Source: VAZQ01 sp036557665
GTDB taxonomy: Bacteria > Pseudomonadota > Alphaproteobacteria > Rhizobiales > Xanthobacteraceae
NCBI GenBank assembly: GCA_036557665.1
Contig: DATBHG010000002.1
Coordinates: forward strand, 198,627-262,626
DNA: 64,000 nucleotides
Reading direction: 5' to 3'
The position numbers and the translations under genes are program-made. The notes beneath the pieces were generated by a model that ran no database searches, was not told the DNA's origin, and was given only the letters and a program-made list of their open reading frames with translations. Below, piece after piece: positions 1 to 8,466 of the stretch. The number at the start of each line of letters is the position of its first letter. The stretch's first letter is position 1.

Positions 1-588
1 CACGCTCCCGAGCGCAGGAATCACGTTGAACGAGTAGGCGTCGTAGAGCTTATCCAAGCCCGGAATATCGACGCTGGAGAATTCAAGGCAGAAGAACCGG
101 CCGCCGATGCGGAGCACGCGGTAAGCCTCGCTGAGCGCGAGCTCTAGCCGCGGTATATTGCGGATGCCGAACGCAACCGTGACGGCATCGTAAATCCGCT
201 CACGAAACGGCAGCATCTCGCCGCTGCCCTGAACGAAAGCTACATGGTAGCCGTGCTCGACCGACCTTGCGCGTCCGACCTCGATCATCTCGCTGCTGAT
301 GTCGAGGATGGTGACACGGGAGCCGGCGCCGGCCGCCTCGGTCACACGAAAGGCGACATCACCTGTACCACCTGCAATGTCGAGCAGTGCAAACGATTGC
401 ATGCCCTTTGGAGGATTCACGGCGGTGAGCAGGGCGTTCTTCCAGGCGCGATGCAATCCGCCCGACATCAGGTCGTTCATCAGATCGTAGCGGCGCGCAA
501 CACTGCGAAACACGCCATCAACCATGGCCTGCCTGTCGCTCGGCGCGCCTTGGTCTTGCAGTCCCGCCTCCCCGGTGAGGTGTGGCAT
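1..588 (-). CDS. ubiE: UbiE, demethylmenaquinone/ubiquinone C-methyltransferase (3' end outside window)
   Basis: SAM-dependent C-methyltransferase of ubiquinone biosynthesis. Only the first 196 codons are present; the family is about 250 residues, so the C-terminus lies beyond base 1. The frame begins at ATG 588 and reads MPHLTGEAGL..., followed by the family stretch VFRSVARRYDLMNDLMSGGLHRAWK. The SAM-binding motif LLDIAGGTGDVAFRV and the downstream FGIRNIPR and GGRFFCLEFS motifs are clear. It diverges from mutM across about 75 bp, the usual ubiE/mutM arrangement in Hyphomicrobiales. Identification is by direct reading of the minus strand. Confidence 0.93.
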   Translation of the reverse strand, partial: MPHLTGEAGLQDQGAPSDRQAMVDGVFRSVARRYDLMNDLMSGGLHRAWKNALLTAVNPPKGMQSFALLDIAGGTGDVAFRVTEAAGAGSRVTILDISSEMIEVGRARSVEHGYHVAFVQGSGEMLPFRERIYDAVTVAFGIRNIPRLELALSEAYRVLRIGGRFFCLEFSSVDIPGLDKLYDAYSFNVIPALGSV

Positions 589-663
589 CGCGAATAAATC
601 CGTGTCCGGCAAGACCATAGCGTGCAGAGGCAAGGGGCGCTATCTCTGCACCGGATCCAACTT

Positions 664-1545
664 ATGCCCGAGCTTCCAGAAGTAGAGACTGTTCGCCGGG
701 GACTTTTGCCCGTCATGGAAGGCGCGCATTTTACCAGGGTGCAGGCGCATCGGGGCGACCTGCGCTGGCCGCTGCCAAAACGCTTTGGCGAGCGATTGGA
801 AGGCAAGACGGTCGAGCGTCTCGACCGCCGCGCCAAGTATCTGCTCGCGTATCTTTCATCGGGCGAGGTGCTGATCATGCACCTCGGGATGTCCGGCTCA
901 TTTCGTGTCGCACAAGAGCATAAGACCCGCATGCCGGGAGGCTATTATCGCGCGCCCTCCCGGCATGCCGCGCACGATCACGTACAGTTTCACATGTCCT
1001 CGGGGGCGCTTATTTCATTCAACGACCCTCGGCGATTCGGCATGATGAAGCTGGTGCCGAGCTGTGAGTTGTTCAAGGAACCGCTTCTGCGCACACTCGG
1101 GCCGGAGCCCCTCGCAAACGAGTTCGACGCTCCTCTGCTGGCTCGGTCTTGCAGGGGCAAGCAGACCTCCATCAAGGCAGCCTTATTGGATCAAAGAATG
1201 GTATCGGGGCTGGGGAATATCTACGTCTGCGAAGCACTGCACCGCGCAGCCCTTTCTCCCAAGCGGCGCGCGTCAACGATCGCGACACGGTCCGGCTTGC
1301 CTCACGAGCGCGCGATGCGCCTGGTTGAAGCAATCAAAACAGTGTTGCGCGCTGCGATCAAGGCAGGCGGCTCGTCGTTGCGGGACCATCGCCGTACCGA
1401 TGGTGCGCTCGGCGACTTCCAACACGAGTTCTGTGTCTATGATCGCGCAGATAAGCCGTGTCCGCGTCCTGGCTGCGGCGGCACGGTAAAACGGATCGTG
1501 CAGGCCGGGCGATCGACATTCTTCTGCCCGGTATGTCAGAGGTGA
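664..1545 (+). CDS. mutM: Formamidopyrimidine-DNA glycosylase (Fpg/MutM)
   Basis: Bifunctional DNA glycosylase/AP lyase that excises 8-oxoguanine and formamidopyrimidines. ATG 664 is chosen because the catalytic residue must be Pro immediately after Met: the protein starts MPELPEVETV, with Pro2 and Glu3 in place. An upstream in-frame start (622) would bury that proline. The length of 293 residues is normal for the family. The C-terminal zinc finger is intact: CPRPGC followed by CPVC at the very end. A cleavage Lys sits in the KTVERLDRRAKYLL stretch. Divergent from ubiE, and followed after 47 bp by an enoyl-CoA hydratase. Confidence 0.96.
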   Translation: MPELPEVETVRRGLLPVMEGAHFTRVQAHRGDLRWPLPKRFGERLEGKTVERLDRRAKYLLAYLSSGEVLIMHLGMSGSFRVAQEHKTRMPGGYYRAPSRHAAHDHVQFHMSSGALISFNDPRRFGMMKLVPSCELFKEPLLRTLGPEPLANEFDAPLLARSCRGKQTSIKAALLDQRMVSGLGNIYVCEALHRAALSPKRRASTIATRSGLPHERAMRLVEAIKTVLRAAIKAGGSSLRDHRRTDGALGDFQHEFCVYDRADKPCPRPGCGGTVKRIVQAGRSTFFCPVCQR

Positions 1546-1592
1546 CCATGCCAACAACACTGTCGTCGATGAGCTCTCTTTGAGGGAAACCC

Positions 1593-2366
1593 ATGCCCGA
1601 GCAGGCCATTATCGTCGAAACCCGCGGCCGCGTTGGAATGATCCGGCTGAACCGGCCACAAGCATTGAACGCGCTGAACGCGACCTTAAAAGACCAGTTG
1701 CTTGCCGCAGCAGAGCGCTTCGATGCCGACCCCACTGTGGGCTGCATCGTCATCACCGGCTCCGAGAGGGCTTTCGCCGCCGGAGCCGACATCAAAGAGA
1801 TGGCTAACAAGACCTACATCGATGTTTTTACCGAGGACTTCGCCGCAGACTATGAGCGGCTCACGCATGTGCGCAAGCCGATCGTCGCAGCAGTAGCAGG
1901 CTTTGCGCTCGGCGGAGGCTGTGAGCTGGCGATGATGTGCGATGTAGTTGTCGCAGCCGACACCGCCAAATTCGGCCAGCCAGAAATCAAGCTTGGTGTT
2001 ATTCCCGGAATGGGCGGAACTCAGCGCCTCATTCGTGCGGTTGGGAAGTCGAAGGCGATGGACCTCATCTTGACTGGACGCATGATGGATGCGGTCGAAG
2101 CCGAACGCTCGGGGCTCGTGGCCCGGGTGGTTCCCGCATCGGCACTCTTGGATGAAGCCATGAAAATTGCAGAAACCATTGCTTCTCTTTCGCTTCCATC
2201 GGTGGTCGCTGCCAAGGAAGCAATCAACCGGGCATTGGAAAGCTCGCTCAGCGAGGGATTACGTTTCGAGCGGCGGGTCTTTCATGGATTGTTTGCAACG
2301 CATGATCAGAAGGAAGGAATGGCCGCGTTCATCGCAAAACGGCCACCAACTTTCAAGAATGAGTAG
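1593..2366 (+). CDS. Enoyl-CoA hydratase (crotonase family)
   Basis: 257-residue crotonase, hydrating trans-2-enoyl-CoA in fatty-acid beta-oxidation. Both catalytic glutamates are visible: Glu111 in GGGCELAMMCD and Glu131 in GQPEIKLGVIPGMGGTQR. The oxyanion-hole segment AFAAGADIKEM lies at residues 61-70. Length and motifs match FadB-like/PaaF-like hydratases, so the exact substrate is not fixed. It follows mutM on the same strand with a short gap and is probably cotranscribed. In many Hyphomicrobiales this gene is followed by rpsT and dnaA; here it is followed by an unrelated convergent gene. Confidence 0.93.
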   Translation: MPEQAIIVETRGRVGMIRLNRPQALNALNATLKDQLLAAAERFDADPTVGCIVITGSERAFAAGADIKEMANKTYIDVFTEDFAADYERLTHVRKPIVAAVAGFALGGGCELAMMCDVVVAADTAKFGQPEIKLGVIPGMGGTQRLIRAVGKSKAMDLILTGRMMDAVEAERSGLVARVVPASALLDEAMKIAETIASLSLPSVVAAKEAINRALESSLSEGLRFERRVFHGLFATHDQKEGMAAFIAKRPPTFKNE

Positions 2367-2403
2367 ACGGGAAACCTGAAAATGAGAGCGGCGTGTCCTG
2401 CTA

Positions 2404-3894
2404 CTATTTTCTAACGCAAATCACCCGGACCACCGAAGCCTTTGCAGATTGAACGGCGGGGAGCCTGTTCGCGGGCGGCACATTCTGCGCATCGAGAAAT
2501 CCGCGGACGGTCAGACCCGGCACGACGGCGGCATGGGGTGCGGGACTCACACCTGCGACACTGGCGACGACCGGTGCTTTGAGCTGCACCATCCCGACAA
2601 AGCGCCCGTTTCCGTCAAGGGCTGGAGCTCCGGAAAATCCGAGCTGGGGAGCGGGTTCGATATTTTCGCCTTTCGCTTTACCGGGAATCGCAGAGATCGC
2701 GGCGGCGCCGCCCTGAGTCTCCGGATCGGCGATACCGAGAATCGTCAGATCCGCCTCCTTGACCGGATCGCTAACGAAAGTCGCCGGAACGAGGTCGGCA
2801 ACGCCATAAACACGCAACAGCGCGAGGCCGTTAGTCATATCCTCCGCTTGCCTGTCGGCATCGCCATACCTTCCTACCGCGATCACATTGCAGCCCTCCG
2901 TCAACTGACGATCCGTAAGGATATGACCGGCAGCGCTGACAATTGTCCCGGTTCCATATTCCACCTTGCGTCTTACCGCTTGACCTGCCCTTGCTGCTGC
3001 TGTCGCACTGGGAAATCCCGCGAACACGCTCGCCATGACCGTGGCTGCCGGATCCATGATGTTCTCAGTCGCCTGATCATACAGCACCGTCATTCCGCGC
3101 ACCTCCCCATCTCTGACTTCGGCGCGGACATAGAACTTCTTCAGGCCCTGCATGCCTCCGAGCACGAAGAAGTCGGGACGCAAAACGTTGAGCTCAGCCC
3201 TGCGGGTAGAAGGTTCTTTTTTTTGCTGCTCGTAGACGCTGGCAAGTGTGGTGCCCGGCTCCCTCACCTTGAAGGTTTCTATTTGCACCTGTCCCTGCGC
3301 CGAGGACCAGCGGAAGCCGGATTTGCCTTCCGTCCCGTTGGGTGCCTGCTTTTTGGGAATCCCGATCCGCGCGCCCGTAATGGGATCATCGACGATGGTC
3401 CAGCCGACCTGGTTCTGCTTCGCCTTGCTGGCGGCGGCGAGGAGGGCCCGTTCCTGCGTATTTAGTACGCCTGTTTCCTTGAATTTTCTGTTTTTTTGGA
3501 ACGCTTTCACCGCCGCCGTTGCCTTCTCGTTCGCCTCGCCGGTGACCAGACCGGTGTAGTCACCGGTCCAGGCAAGGTCGATCTGGATCGACAGGCGATC
3601 GGCAACCGCTATTGCATCGTCGCGGTTGGCAGTCGGCGGAGGTGCCGCTCGTCTGCGTGCGGCGGCTGCTGCGCTGCGGACCATGCCCGCTTCCGTTGCA
3701 CCCGGCGCGGTCGTCTGCGTCCCGCGATGGAAGCGCTTCGCGGCGGCGCGGGCGTCCAGTGTTGCCGGTTTGATTCCAGGAATGCGGAACTTTCTCGCCT
3801 GCGGGTTCGGGGTCGCGACTGCTGCACCACCGCTTTGCGCCTGGGCTGGAGGCGCGGTGAGCCAAAGGATAAGGATAACAGCGAGGATTCGCAT
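2404..3894 (-). CDS. Secreted peptidoglycan-binding / trypsin-like protein with degenerate catalytic triad
   Basis: 496 residues. A signal peptide (residues 1-20, ending PAQAQ) is followed by an Ala/Pro/Arg-rich linker, a peptidoglycan-binding-like helical domain (about 90-155, with AVKAFQKNRKFKETGVL), a middle domain of unknown type (165-280) and a C-terminal trypsin-fold domain (about 310-480). The protease fold is recognisable from GTGTIVSAAGHILTD, LALLRV and GFSGAP. The usual His of the TNAHV-type motif is Gln330 (TDRQL), and the Asp of the DLALL motif is Gly356 (TNGLALL), while Ser421 is kept. It therefore looks like a non-catalytic periplasmic scaffold or binding protein. It is convergent with the hydratase and divergent from the ThiF-like gene. 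Confidence 0.8.
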   Translation of the reverse strand: MRILAVILILWLTAPPAQAQSGGAAVATPNPQARKFRIPGIKPATLDARAAAKRFHRGTQTTAPGATEAGMVRSAAAAARRRAAPPPTANRDDAIAVADRLSIQIDLAWTGDYTGLVTGEANEKATAAVKAFQKNRKFKETGVLNTQERALLAAASKAKQNQVGWTIVDDPITGARIGIPKKQAPNGTEGKSGFRWSSAQGQVQIETFKVREPGTTLASVYEQQKKEPSTRRAELNVLRPDFFVLGGMQGLKKFYVRAEVRDGEVRGMTVLYDQATENIMDPAATVMASVFAGFPSATAAARAGQAVRRKVEYGTGTIVSAAGHILTDRQLTEGCNVIAVGRYGDADRQAEDMTNGLALLRVYGVADLVPATFVSDPVKEADLTILGIADPETQGGAAAISAIPGKAKGENIEPAPQLGFSGAPALDGNGRFVGMVQLKAPVVASVAGVSPAPHAAVVPGLTVRGFLDAQNVPPANRLPAVQSAKASVVRVICVRK

Positions 3895-4033
3895 GGGAAA
3901 TTTCCTGTGCGCCTTCCAGCTCCGGGTCGGGGCAAATCTACTGCTGCGCCGCGGTCATGCGCAAATTCAAGGGCATCTATGGTTTGCAAACCCTCCGGTT
4001 TCCAGGAACATTGCAGTGAGCTAAAAGGCGAAC

Positions 4034-4840
4034 GTGTCAATGTTTGGCCCCGACGAGCTCGAACGATATGCCCGCCATATCGTGCTGCGCGAAGTAGGCG
4101 GGCCGGGCCAAGCCGCGCTCAAGCGAGCTCGGGTCCTGGTAATTGGAGCTGGCGGGCTTGGCGCACCGGTACTGCTCTATCTCGCTGCCGCAGGGATTGG
4201 CACCATCGGCGTGATCGATGACGATACGGTGGCGCTCTCGAACCTCCAACGCCAGGTGATTCACGCCACCTCCGAGGTCGGAAGTCTGAAGGTGGACAGT
4301 GCCAAGGGGGCGATCCTCCGCCTGAACCCCCATGTGGTCGTCGAGCTGCATGCTTCCAGATTGGCCTCGCACAACGCGCTCGGTCTTATCGGGGCGTATG
4401 ACATCGTCGCGGACGGATCAGACAATTTTGCTACCCGGTATCTTGTGTCGGATGCCTGCTATCTGGCGAGGAGGCCGCTGGTCAGCGCCGCAGTCGGTAC
4501 TTTTGACGGCACTCTTACGACAGTGCGCGCGCACGAGCGAAGCGCTGACGGCAGGCCAAACCCGACCTATCGCTGCATTTTTCCCGAGCCGCCACCGCCG
4601 GGCTCGGTGCCTCTCTGTGCCGAGGCTGGGATCCTGGGTGCGCTTACCGGCGTGCTCGGCTCGATGATGGCGCTGGAGGTCATCCGAGAAATAGTCGGGT
4701 TCGGTGAAGGGCTCGTCGGCCGCCTGATCATGGTCGACGCACGCTCCATGCGTTTCGAAACGCTGGTCTATGGCTGGGATCCCTCCAATCCGCTCTCGGG
4801 GGAGCGCCCCACCATAACCGACCTCTCGACCAGCAGCTGA
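4034..4840 (+). CDS. ThiF/MoeB/HesA-family adenylyltransferase
   Basis: E1-like enzyme that adenylates the C-terminal glycine of a ubiquitin-fold sulfur carrier (MoaD or ThiS type) before sulfur transfer. The nucleotide-binding loop VLVIGAGGLGAPVLLYLA, the NLQRQVIH segment and DGSDNFATRY are all present. There is no pair of CxxC motifs, so the structural zinc site of E. coli MoeB seems absent, as in several alphaproteobacterial members. GTG 4034 has AAGG five bases upstream and is preferred; ATG 4040 is the alternative. No sulfur-carrier gene is adjacent, so the partner (molybdopterin or thiamine) cannot be decided. Confidence 0.88.
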   Translation: MSMFGPDELERYARHIVLREVGGPGQAALKRARVLVIGAGGLGAPVLLYLAAAGIGTIGVIDDDTVALSNLQRQVIHATSEVGSLKVDSAKGAILRLNPHVVVELHASRLASHNALGLIGAYDIVADGSDNFATRYLVSDACYLARRPLVSAAVGTFDGTLTTVRAHERSADGRPNPTYRCIFPEPPPPGSVPLCAEAGILGALTGVLGSMMALEVIREIVGFGEGLVGRLIMVDARSMRFETLVYGWDPSNPLSGERPTITDLSTSS

Positions 4841-4846
4841 CTTTAT

Positions 4847-5197
4847 TCACTTCGACCAGGTGGCTACCACGGTAGGCCCTTTCTTCACCGACCATTTGTT
4901 CTCGCCTGCGCCCTCGATCTGGTAACAGTTGGCCTTCGAGCCCTTCCAGGTAGTGCAAAAACCCTGTTTTGAAAGTTTCCACGTCCCTTCGCTTTTTGCA
5001 CCCCCGCTGCCAATCGGCTCACGCGTCATCTTTCCGTCCGCTGTGAACACCATCTTGTATTTGACGTTCGTCGTCGCAGCCGTGAACGGCTGCCCGGTGA
5101 AAAACGTGGCCTGGATGTCGGCCGGTGCAAGCGTCGCGGCAGACGCCGGCTGCATCCCAGTGAGGGCCGCCGCGCCGGCCAGCAATAGAGCGCGCAT
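4847..5197 (-). CDS. Small secreted protein, function unknown
   Basis: 116 residues with a signal peptide (about residues 1-20, MRALLLAGAAALTGMQPASA). The mature part has the feel of a small beta-barrel: KYKMVFTADGKMTREP, then SEGTWKLSKQGFCTTWKG and a second Cys in KANCYQIEG. The two cysteines could form a disulfide in the periplasm. It resembles the secreted DUF995-like proteins of rhizobia, but I could not search for this. It is convergent with the adenylyltransferase (6 bp apart). No catalytic residues are evident. Confidence 0.72.
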   Translation of the reverse strand: MRALLLAGAAALTGMQPASAATLAPADIQATFFTGQPFTAATTNVKYKMVFTADGKMTREPIGSGGAKSEGTWKLSKQGFCTTWKGSKANCYQIEGAGENKWSVKKGPTVVATWSK

Positions 5198-5264
5198 GCC
5201 TGGTTCTCCATGAGCGTGTCTGGCAAGATGCTACTGCAAATTGCGGCAAATAGCAGTAAACGCC

Positions 5265-6266
5265 TCAAAGCATCGAGGGCAGGACACGGTCAGGGGGGCG
5301 GTGCCCATCAAAAAAAGTCTTGATGTTCACAATTACCTTCTCTCCCATGTCGATACGACCCTCGATGGTCGCGGAGCCCATATGGGGCAGTAGAACCACC
5401 TTGCCGGTCCGCGCCAGCTTGACCAGCTTCGGGCTGACTGCGGGCTCGTGCTCGAAAACGTCGAGCCCCGCGCCTGCGATCTCGCCTGAAGAGATCAGCC
5501 GCACTAATGCATTCTCGTCGATGACCTCACCGCGCGCGGTATTCACGATGTAAGCTTCAGGCCGAATGAGCTTTAGCCGTCGAGCGGACAACAAGTGATA
5601 GGTAGCCGGCGTGTGCGGACAATTGATGGAGATGATGTCCATTCTGGCCAGCATCTGATCCAGGCTCTCCCAGTAGGTCGCAGTGAGCTCCTCCTCAATG
5701 ATGGGCGGGACGCGGCGCCGGTTGTGGTAATGGATCTGCAGGCCGAAGGCCCTGGCCCGCCGCGCCACTGCCTGCCCGATACGTCCCATTCCCACGATGC
5801 CCAGACGTTTGCCCCAAATCCGGTGTCCCAGCATCCACGTAGGCGACCAGCCCCTCCAGGGTTTGTCGTCGATGAACATGGCTGCGCCTTCGGCCAACCG
5901 GCGCGGAACGGCAAGGATCAGCGCCATCGTCATATCGGCGGTATCCTCGGTGAGGACCCCCGGCGTATTCGTTACCGTAATACCGCGACTGAGCGCGGTC
6001 GCAACGTCAATGTGATCGACGCCGTTGCCATAATTGGCGATCAACTTGAGTCTGTCTCCCGCCTTGCTGAGCACAGCCGAATCGATCCGGTCCGTTACTG
6101 TGGGGACGAGCACATCCGCGCTCCTCATCGTATCCGCAAGCTCTGCAACCGTCAGAGGCTTGTCCTCAAGGTTGAGCTGCGCGTCAAAAAGTTCGCGCAT
6201 CCGCGTTTCAACTCTGTCCGGCAACTTGCGTGTCACCACCACGAGCGGCTTTTTGCGATTTGCCAT
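5265..6266 (-). CDS. D-isomer-specific 2-hydroxyacid dehydrogenase (glyoxylate/hydroxypyruvate reductase type)
   Basis: 333-residue NAD(P)-dependent reductase that interconverts 2-oxoacids and D-2-hydroxyacids. The Rossmann motif GIVGMGRIGQAVARRARAFG, the catalytic Arg region (VNTARGEVIDENALV), the Glu (GLDVFEHEP) and the His in LLPHMGSATIEGR give the complete R/E/H set. The sequence style (KLIANYGNGVDHIDV, TNTPGVLTEDTADM) is that of glyoxylate reductases of Hyphomicrobiales. Substrate is inferred from family likeness only. It is transcribed alone and is divergent from the SH3 protein. Confidence 0.9.
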   Translation of the reverse strand: MANRKKPLVVVTRKLPDRVETRMRELFDAQLNLEDKPLTVAELADTMRSADVLVPTVTDRIDSAVLSKAGDRLKLIANYGNGVDHIDVATALSRGITVTNTPGVLTEDTADMTMALILAVPRRLAEGAAMFIDDKPWRGWSPTWMLGHRIWGKRLGIVGMGRIGQAVARRARAFGLQIHYHNRRRVPPIIEEELTATYWESLDQMLARMDIISINCPHTPATYHLLSARRLKLIRPEAYIVNTARGEVIDENALVRLISSGEIAGAGLDVFEHEPAVSPKLVKLARTGKVVLLPHMGSATIEGRIDMGEKVIVNIKTFFDGHRPPDRVLPSML

Positions 6267-6457
6267 GGTTCGCCTCTTGGACCGCAGTGGCAGTGAAAGC
6301 GGCGGGATCTTTAGGTTTCTTTTAACCCCACTACCTGAAACTGGGTTGCAGGGTCAGGCTCGCAACTTTCTCTAACAGATGGAAGCGCGAACACAAGCGC
6401 AATGCGTAGCATTCGCCCACTTTCGCTGCCGGTCCCAGCCAAACAATTTCGCTGAGA

Positions 6458-7009
6458 ATGGCCCCGATGGTCGCGTATCGTGCCTGGCAGATCGTCAGCT
6501 TTTGCGGTGCATTTGCCGCGCTTGCCACCGCATTGATGCTGGGCATGGCCCGCTCCCAAGCGGAAACAGCCATTGGCCCCAAGAGCGGGTTGCCTCTGCC
6601 CCGATTCGTCAGCCTCAAGCCGGACCGGGTGAATGTGCGCACGGGCCCGACCAGGGACCACGATGTAGCGTTCGTTTACACGCGCACCGGGCTTCCGGTG
6701 GAGATCACCGCCGAATCGGACAACTGGCGGCGAATTCGCGACTGGGAAGGTTCAGAAGGATGGGTCTATCACTCGCTGCTTTCCGGCAAGCGGACTGCGC
6801 TCGTTGCCCCGAAGGACAAAACGCATCTCGTCCCCCTCTATGACAAAAGTGACAGCAGCGGGACTGTCGTCGCTCAGCTGCAGGCCGGCGTGTTGGCCCA
6901 GGTGAAGCATTGCAGCGCGCATTGGTGTCGCATCTCCGGCCCGCACTTTGACGGCTGGATCGTCCAGGAGCAGCTCTGGGGGGTGTATGCGAACGAGACC
7001 GTCCCCTGA
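6458..7009 (+). CDS. SH3-domain (bacterial SH3b) exported protein
   Basis: 183 residues. A hydrophobic N-terminal segment (about 12-33) acts as signal peptide or anchor. An SH3b domain follows, with the diagnostic SLKPDRVNVRTGPTRDHDVAFVY, the NWRRIRDWEG loop and GWVYHSLLSGKR. A second, less regular SH3-like half (about 115-180) ends with HWCRISGPHFDGWIVQEQLWGVY. Proteins of this type in alphaproteobacteria are periplasmic and may bind cell-wall peptides; no enzymatic motif is present. It is convergent with irr, 14 bp apart. Confidence 0.87.
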   Translation: MAPMVAYRAWQIVSFCGAFAALATALMLGMARSQAETAIGPKSGLPLPRFVSLKPDRVNVRTGPTRDHDVAFVYTRTGLPVEITAESDNWRRIRDWEGSEGWVYHSLLSGKRTALVAPKDKTHLVPLYDKSDSSGTVVAQLQAGVLAQVKHCSAHWCRISGPHFDGWIVQEQLWGVYANETVP

Positions 7010-7023
7010 GGAAGGTCCGACAG

Positions 7024-7515
7024 TCAACGTCGCTTGCGGCGCAATCGGACTACAACGTCGATCCGTGCCACTTCATAACCTTCCGGAGGCACTGGTGTGC
7101 TGTCCACAACCACTTCGGACGGCGGGATATCGACGAGATCATTCTCCCCCTCAATAAAGAAATGGTGATGGTCAGAGACGTTCGTATCGAAATACGTCTT
7201 CGATCCGTCTACGGCGACCTGGCGCAGGAGCCCTGCGTCAGTGAATTGATGCAGTGTGTTGTAGATGGTGGCCAGAGAGACCGGCACTTTTGCGGAGAGC
7301 GCCTCCTCGTAGAGAATCTCCGCGGTGACGTGTCTGTCGCCCTTGCCGAAGAGCATCCAGCCCAGGGCCATGCGCTGCCGTGTCGGCCGCAAACCCACGT
7401 CGCGCAACCTGGTTTTGACATCGTGCCAGGGACACCCGGTCAGGCCCGGGCGCAGGGCGGATACGCCGCCCTCGGTCTCAAACCTGCTGGCGCAAAGCAC
7501 TTTCTGCGGTAGCAT
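7024..7515 (-). CDS. irr: Irr, heme-responsive iron regulator (Fur family)
   Basis: Fur-family regulator of iron and heme metabolism. ATG 7515 gives 163 residues, the length of Bradyrhizobium Irr; upstream in-frame ATGs give unsupported extensions. The heme regulatory motif GCPWHD is at 27-32, and the second heme-binding His cluster HHH is at 116-118. In B. japonicum these two sites mediate heme-dependent degradation of Irr. The winged-helix core GLRPTRQRMALGW and PVSLATIYNTLHQF is intact. Irr is normally stable at low iron, repressing heme synthesis and activating or repressing iron genes. It is divergent from the fabA-fabB-fabI operon, a conserved neighbourhood in Hyphomicrobiales. Confidence 0.95.
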   Translation of the reverse strand: MLPQKVLCASRFETEGGVSALRPGLTGCPWHDVKTRLRDVGLRPTRQRMALGWMLFGKGDRHVTAEILYEEALSAKVPVSLATIYNTLHQFTDAGLLRQVAVDGSKTYFDTNVSDHHHFFIEGENDLVDIPPSEVVVDSTPVPPEGYEVARIDVVVRLRRKRR

Positions 7516-7530
7516 GGAGCGGGTGAACCT

Positions 7531-7559
7531 TTGTCTTACGGCGGTGCGGCCTATATATT
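7531..7559 (+). promoter_or_regulatory. Candidate sigma-70-type promoter for fabA-fabB-fabI
   Basis: TTGTCT at 7531-7536 and TATATT at 7554-7559 are separated by 17 bp, and the pair points toward fabA. It would give a leader of about 270 nt. It lies immediately upstream of the irr start, so the two divergent transcripts share this region. Assigned by reading only. Confidence 0.45.
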
Positions 7560-7833
7560 GTTGCATCTGTAACATATTGCGCCGAAGATGCAACCGGCCC
7601 CGTGGCGGCGCAATGGCAGCGCGGTCAAGGGCCGATTCACCGCTCAGGCGAGCTCGGCCCGGTCGGTCCGGGCAGACCGATAAAGCGACCGCACCCCCGG
7701 CGCAAGAGGCATATTGCCCCGCGACTCAGGTTTGGACCGAAACACAGCCCTCGCCGAGCTGGCATCGGCTTTGCCCCATGAAAGGGCTATGTTAGGAGTC
7801 ATGCAACGGCAAGCTGCGGCGGACGTGAGGCAA

Positions 7834-8367
7834 ATGGAAAACCGATGCACCAGCTTTGGCTATGACGAGTTGTTAGCCTGCGCACGAGGCGAGCTGTTCG
7901 GCGCAGGGAATGCCCAGTTGCCGCTGCCTCCCATGTTGATGTTCGATCGCATTTCGGAGATCGCCGAGGCCGGCGGCAAATACGGGAAGGGTTTGGTGCG
8001 CGCTGTCCTCGATCTGAGGCCGGACCTGTGGTTCTTTCCCTGCCATTTCAAAGGTGATCCGGTCATGCCCGGATGCCTCGGACTGGACGCTCTTTGGCAG
8101 CTGCTTGGGTTTTTTCTCGGCTGGCTCGGGGCGCCGGGCAAGGGGCGCGCGCTCGGGCTTGGTGAGCTGAAGTTCTCCGGCCAAGTCCTGCCTACGGTCA
8201 AGAGAGTCGTCTATGGCATCGACATTAAGAGGGTAATGCGGTCCAAGCTTGTCCTCGGAATTGCAGACGGGTGGCTCTCGGCCGATGGATCCGTGATTTA
8301 TCAGGCTCTGGACCTCAAGGTAGGGTTGTTCCGCGAAGAGCCGATGATGCAGCCGACCGGACGCTGA
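7834..8367 (+). CDS. fabA: FabA, 3-hydroxydecanoyl-ACP dehydratase/isomerase
   Basis: Dehydrates 3-hydroxyacyl-ACP and isomerises trans-2-decenoyl-ACP to the cis-3 form, the branch point for unsaturated fatty acids. From ATG 7834 the protein has 177 residues, close to E. coli FabA. Earlier in-frame starts (7801, 7714) add residues that do not look like FabA. GAGG precedes ATG 7834. Catalytic His71 (CHFKGDPVMPG) and Asp85 (CLGLDALWQL) are present, and LFGAGNAQLPLPPMLMFDRI is diagnostic. First gene of the fabA-fabB-fabI operon; cytoplasmic. Confidence 0.95.
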   Translation: MENRCTSFGYDELLACARGELFGAGNAQLPLPPMLMFDRISEIAEAGGKYGKGLVRAVLDLRPDLWFFPCHFKGDPVMPGCLGLDALWQLLGFFLGWLGAPGKGRALGLGELKFSGQVLPTVKRVVYGIDIKRVMRSKLVLGIADGWLSADGSVIYQALDLKVGLFREEPMMQPTGR

Positions 8368-8466
8368 CGCTTCGGGTGGCTCTGGCGTGCTGGTTCCTAC
8401 ATTAGACGAACCCGGTCTTCAGCCCCGGCCCTTCCTGGAATGGGCCGGCATCCACGCGAGAGAGCG

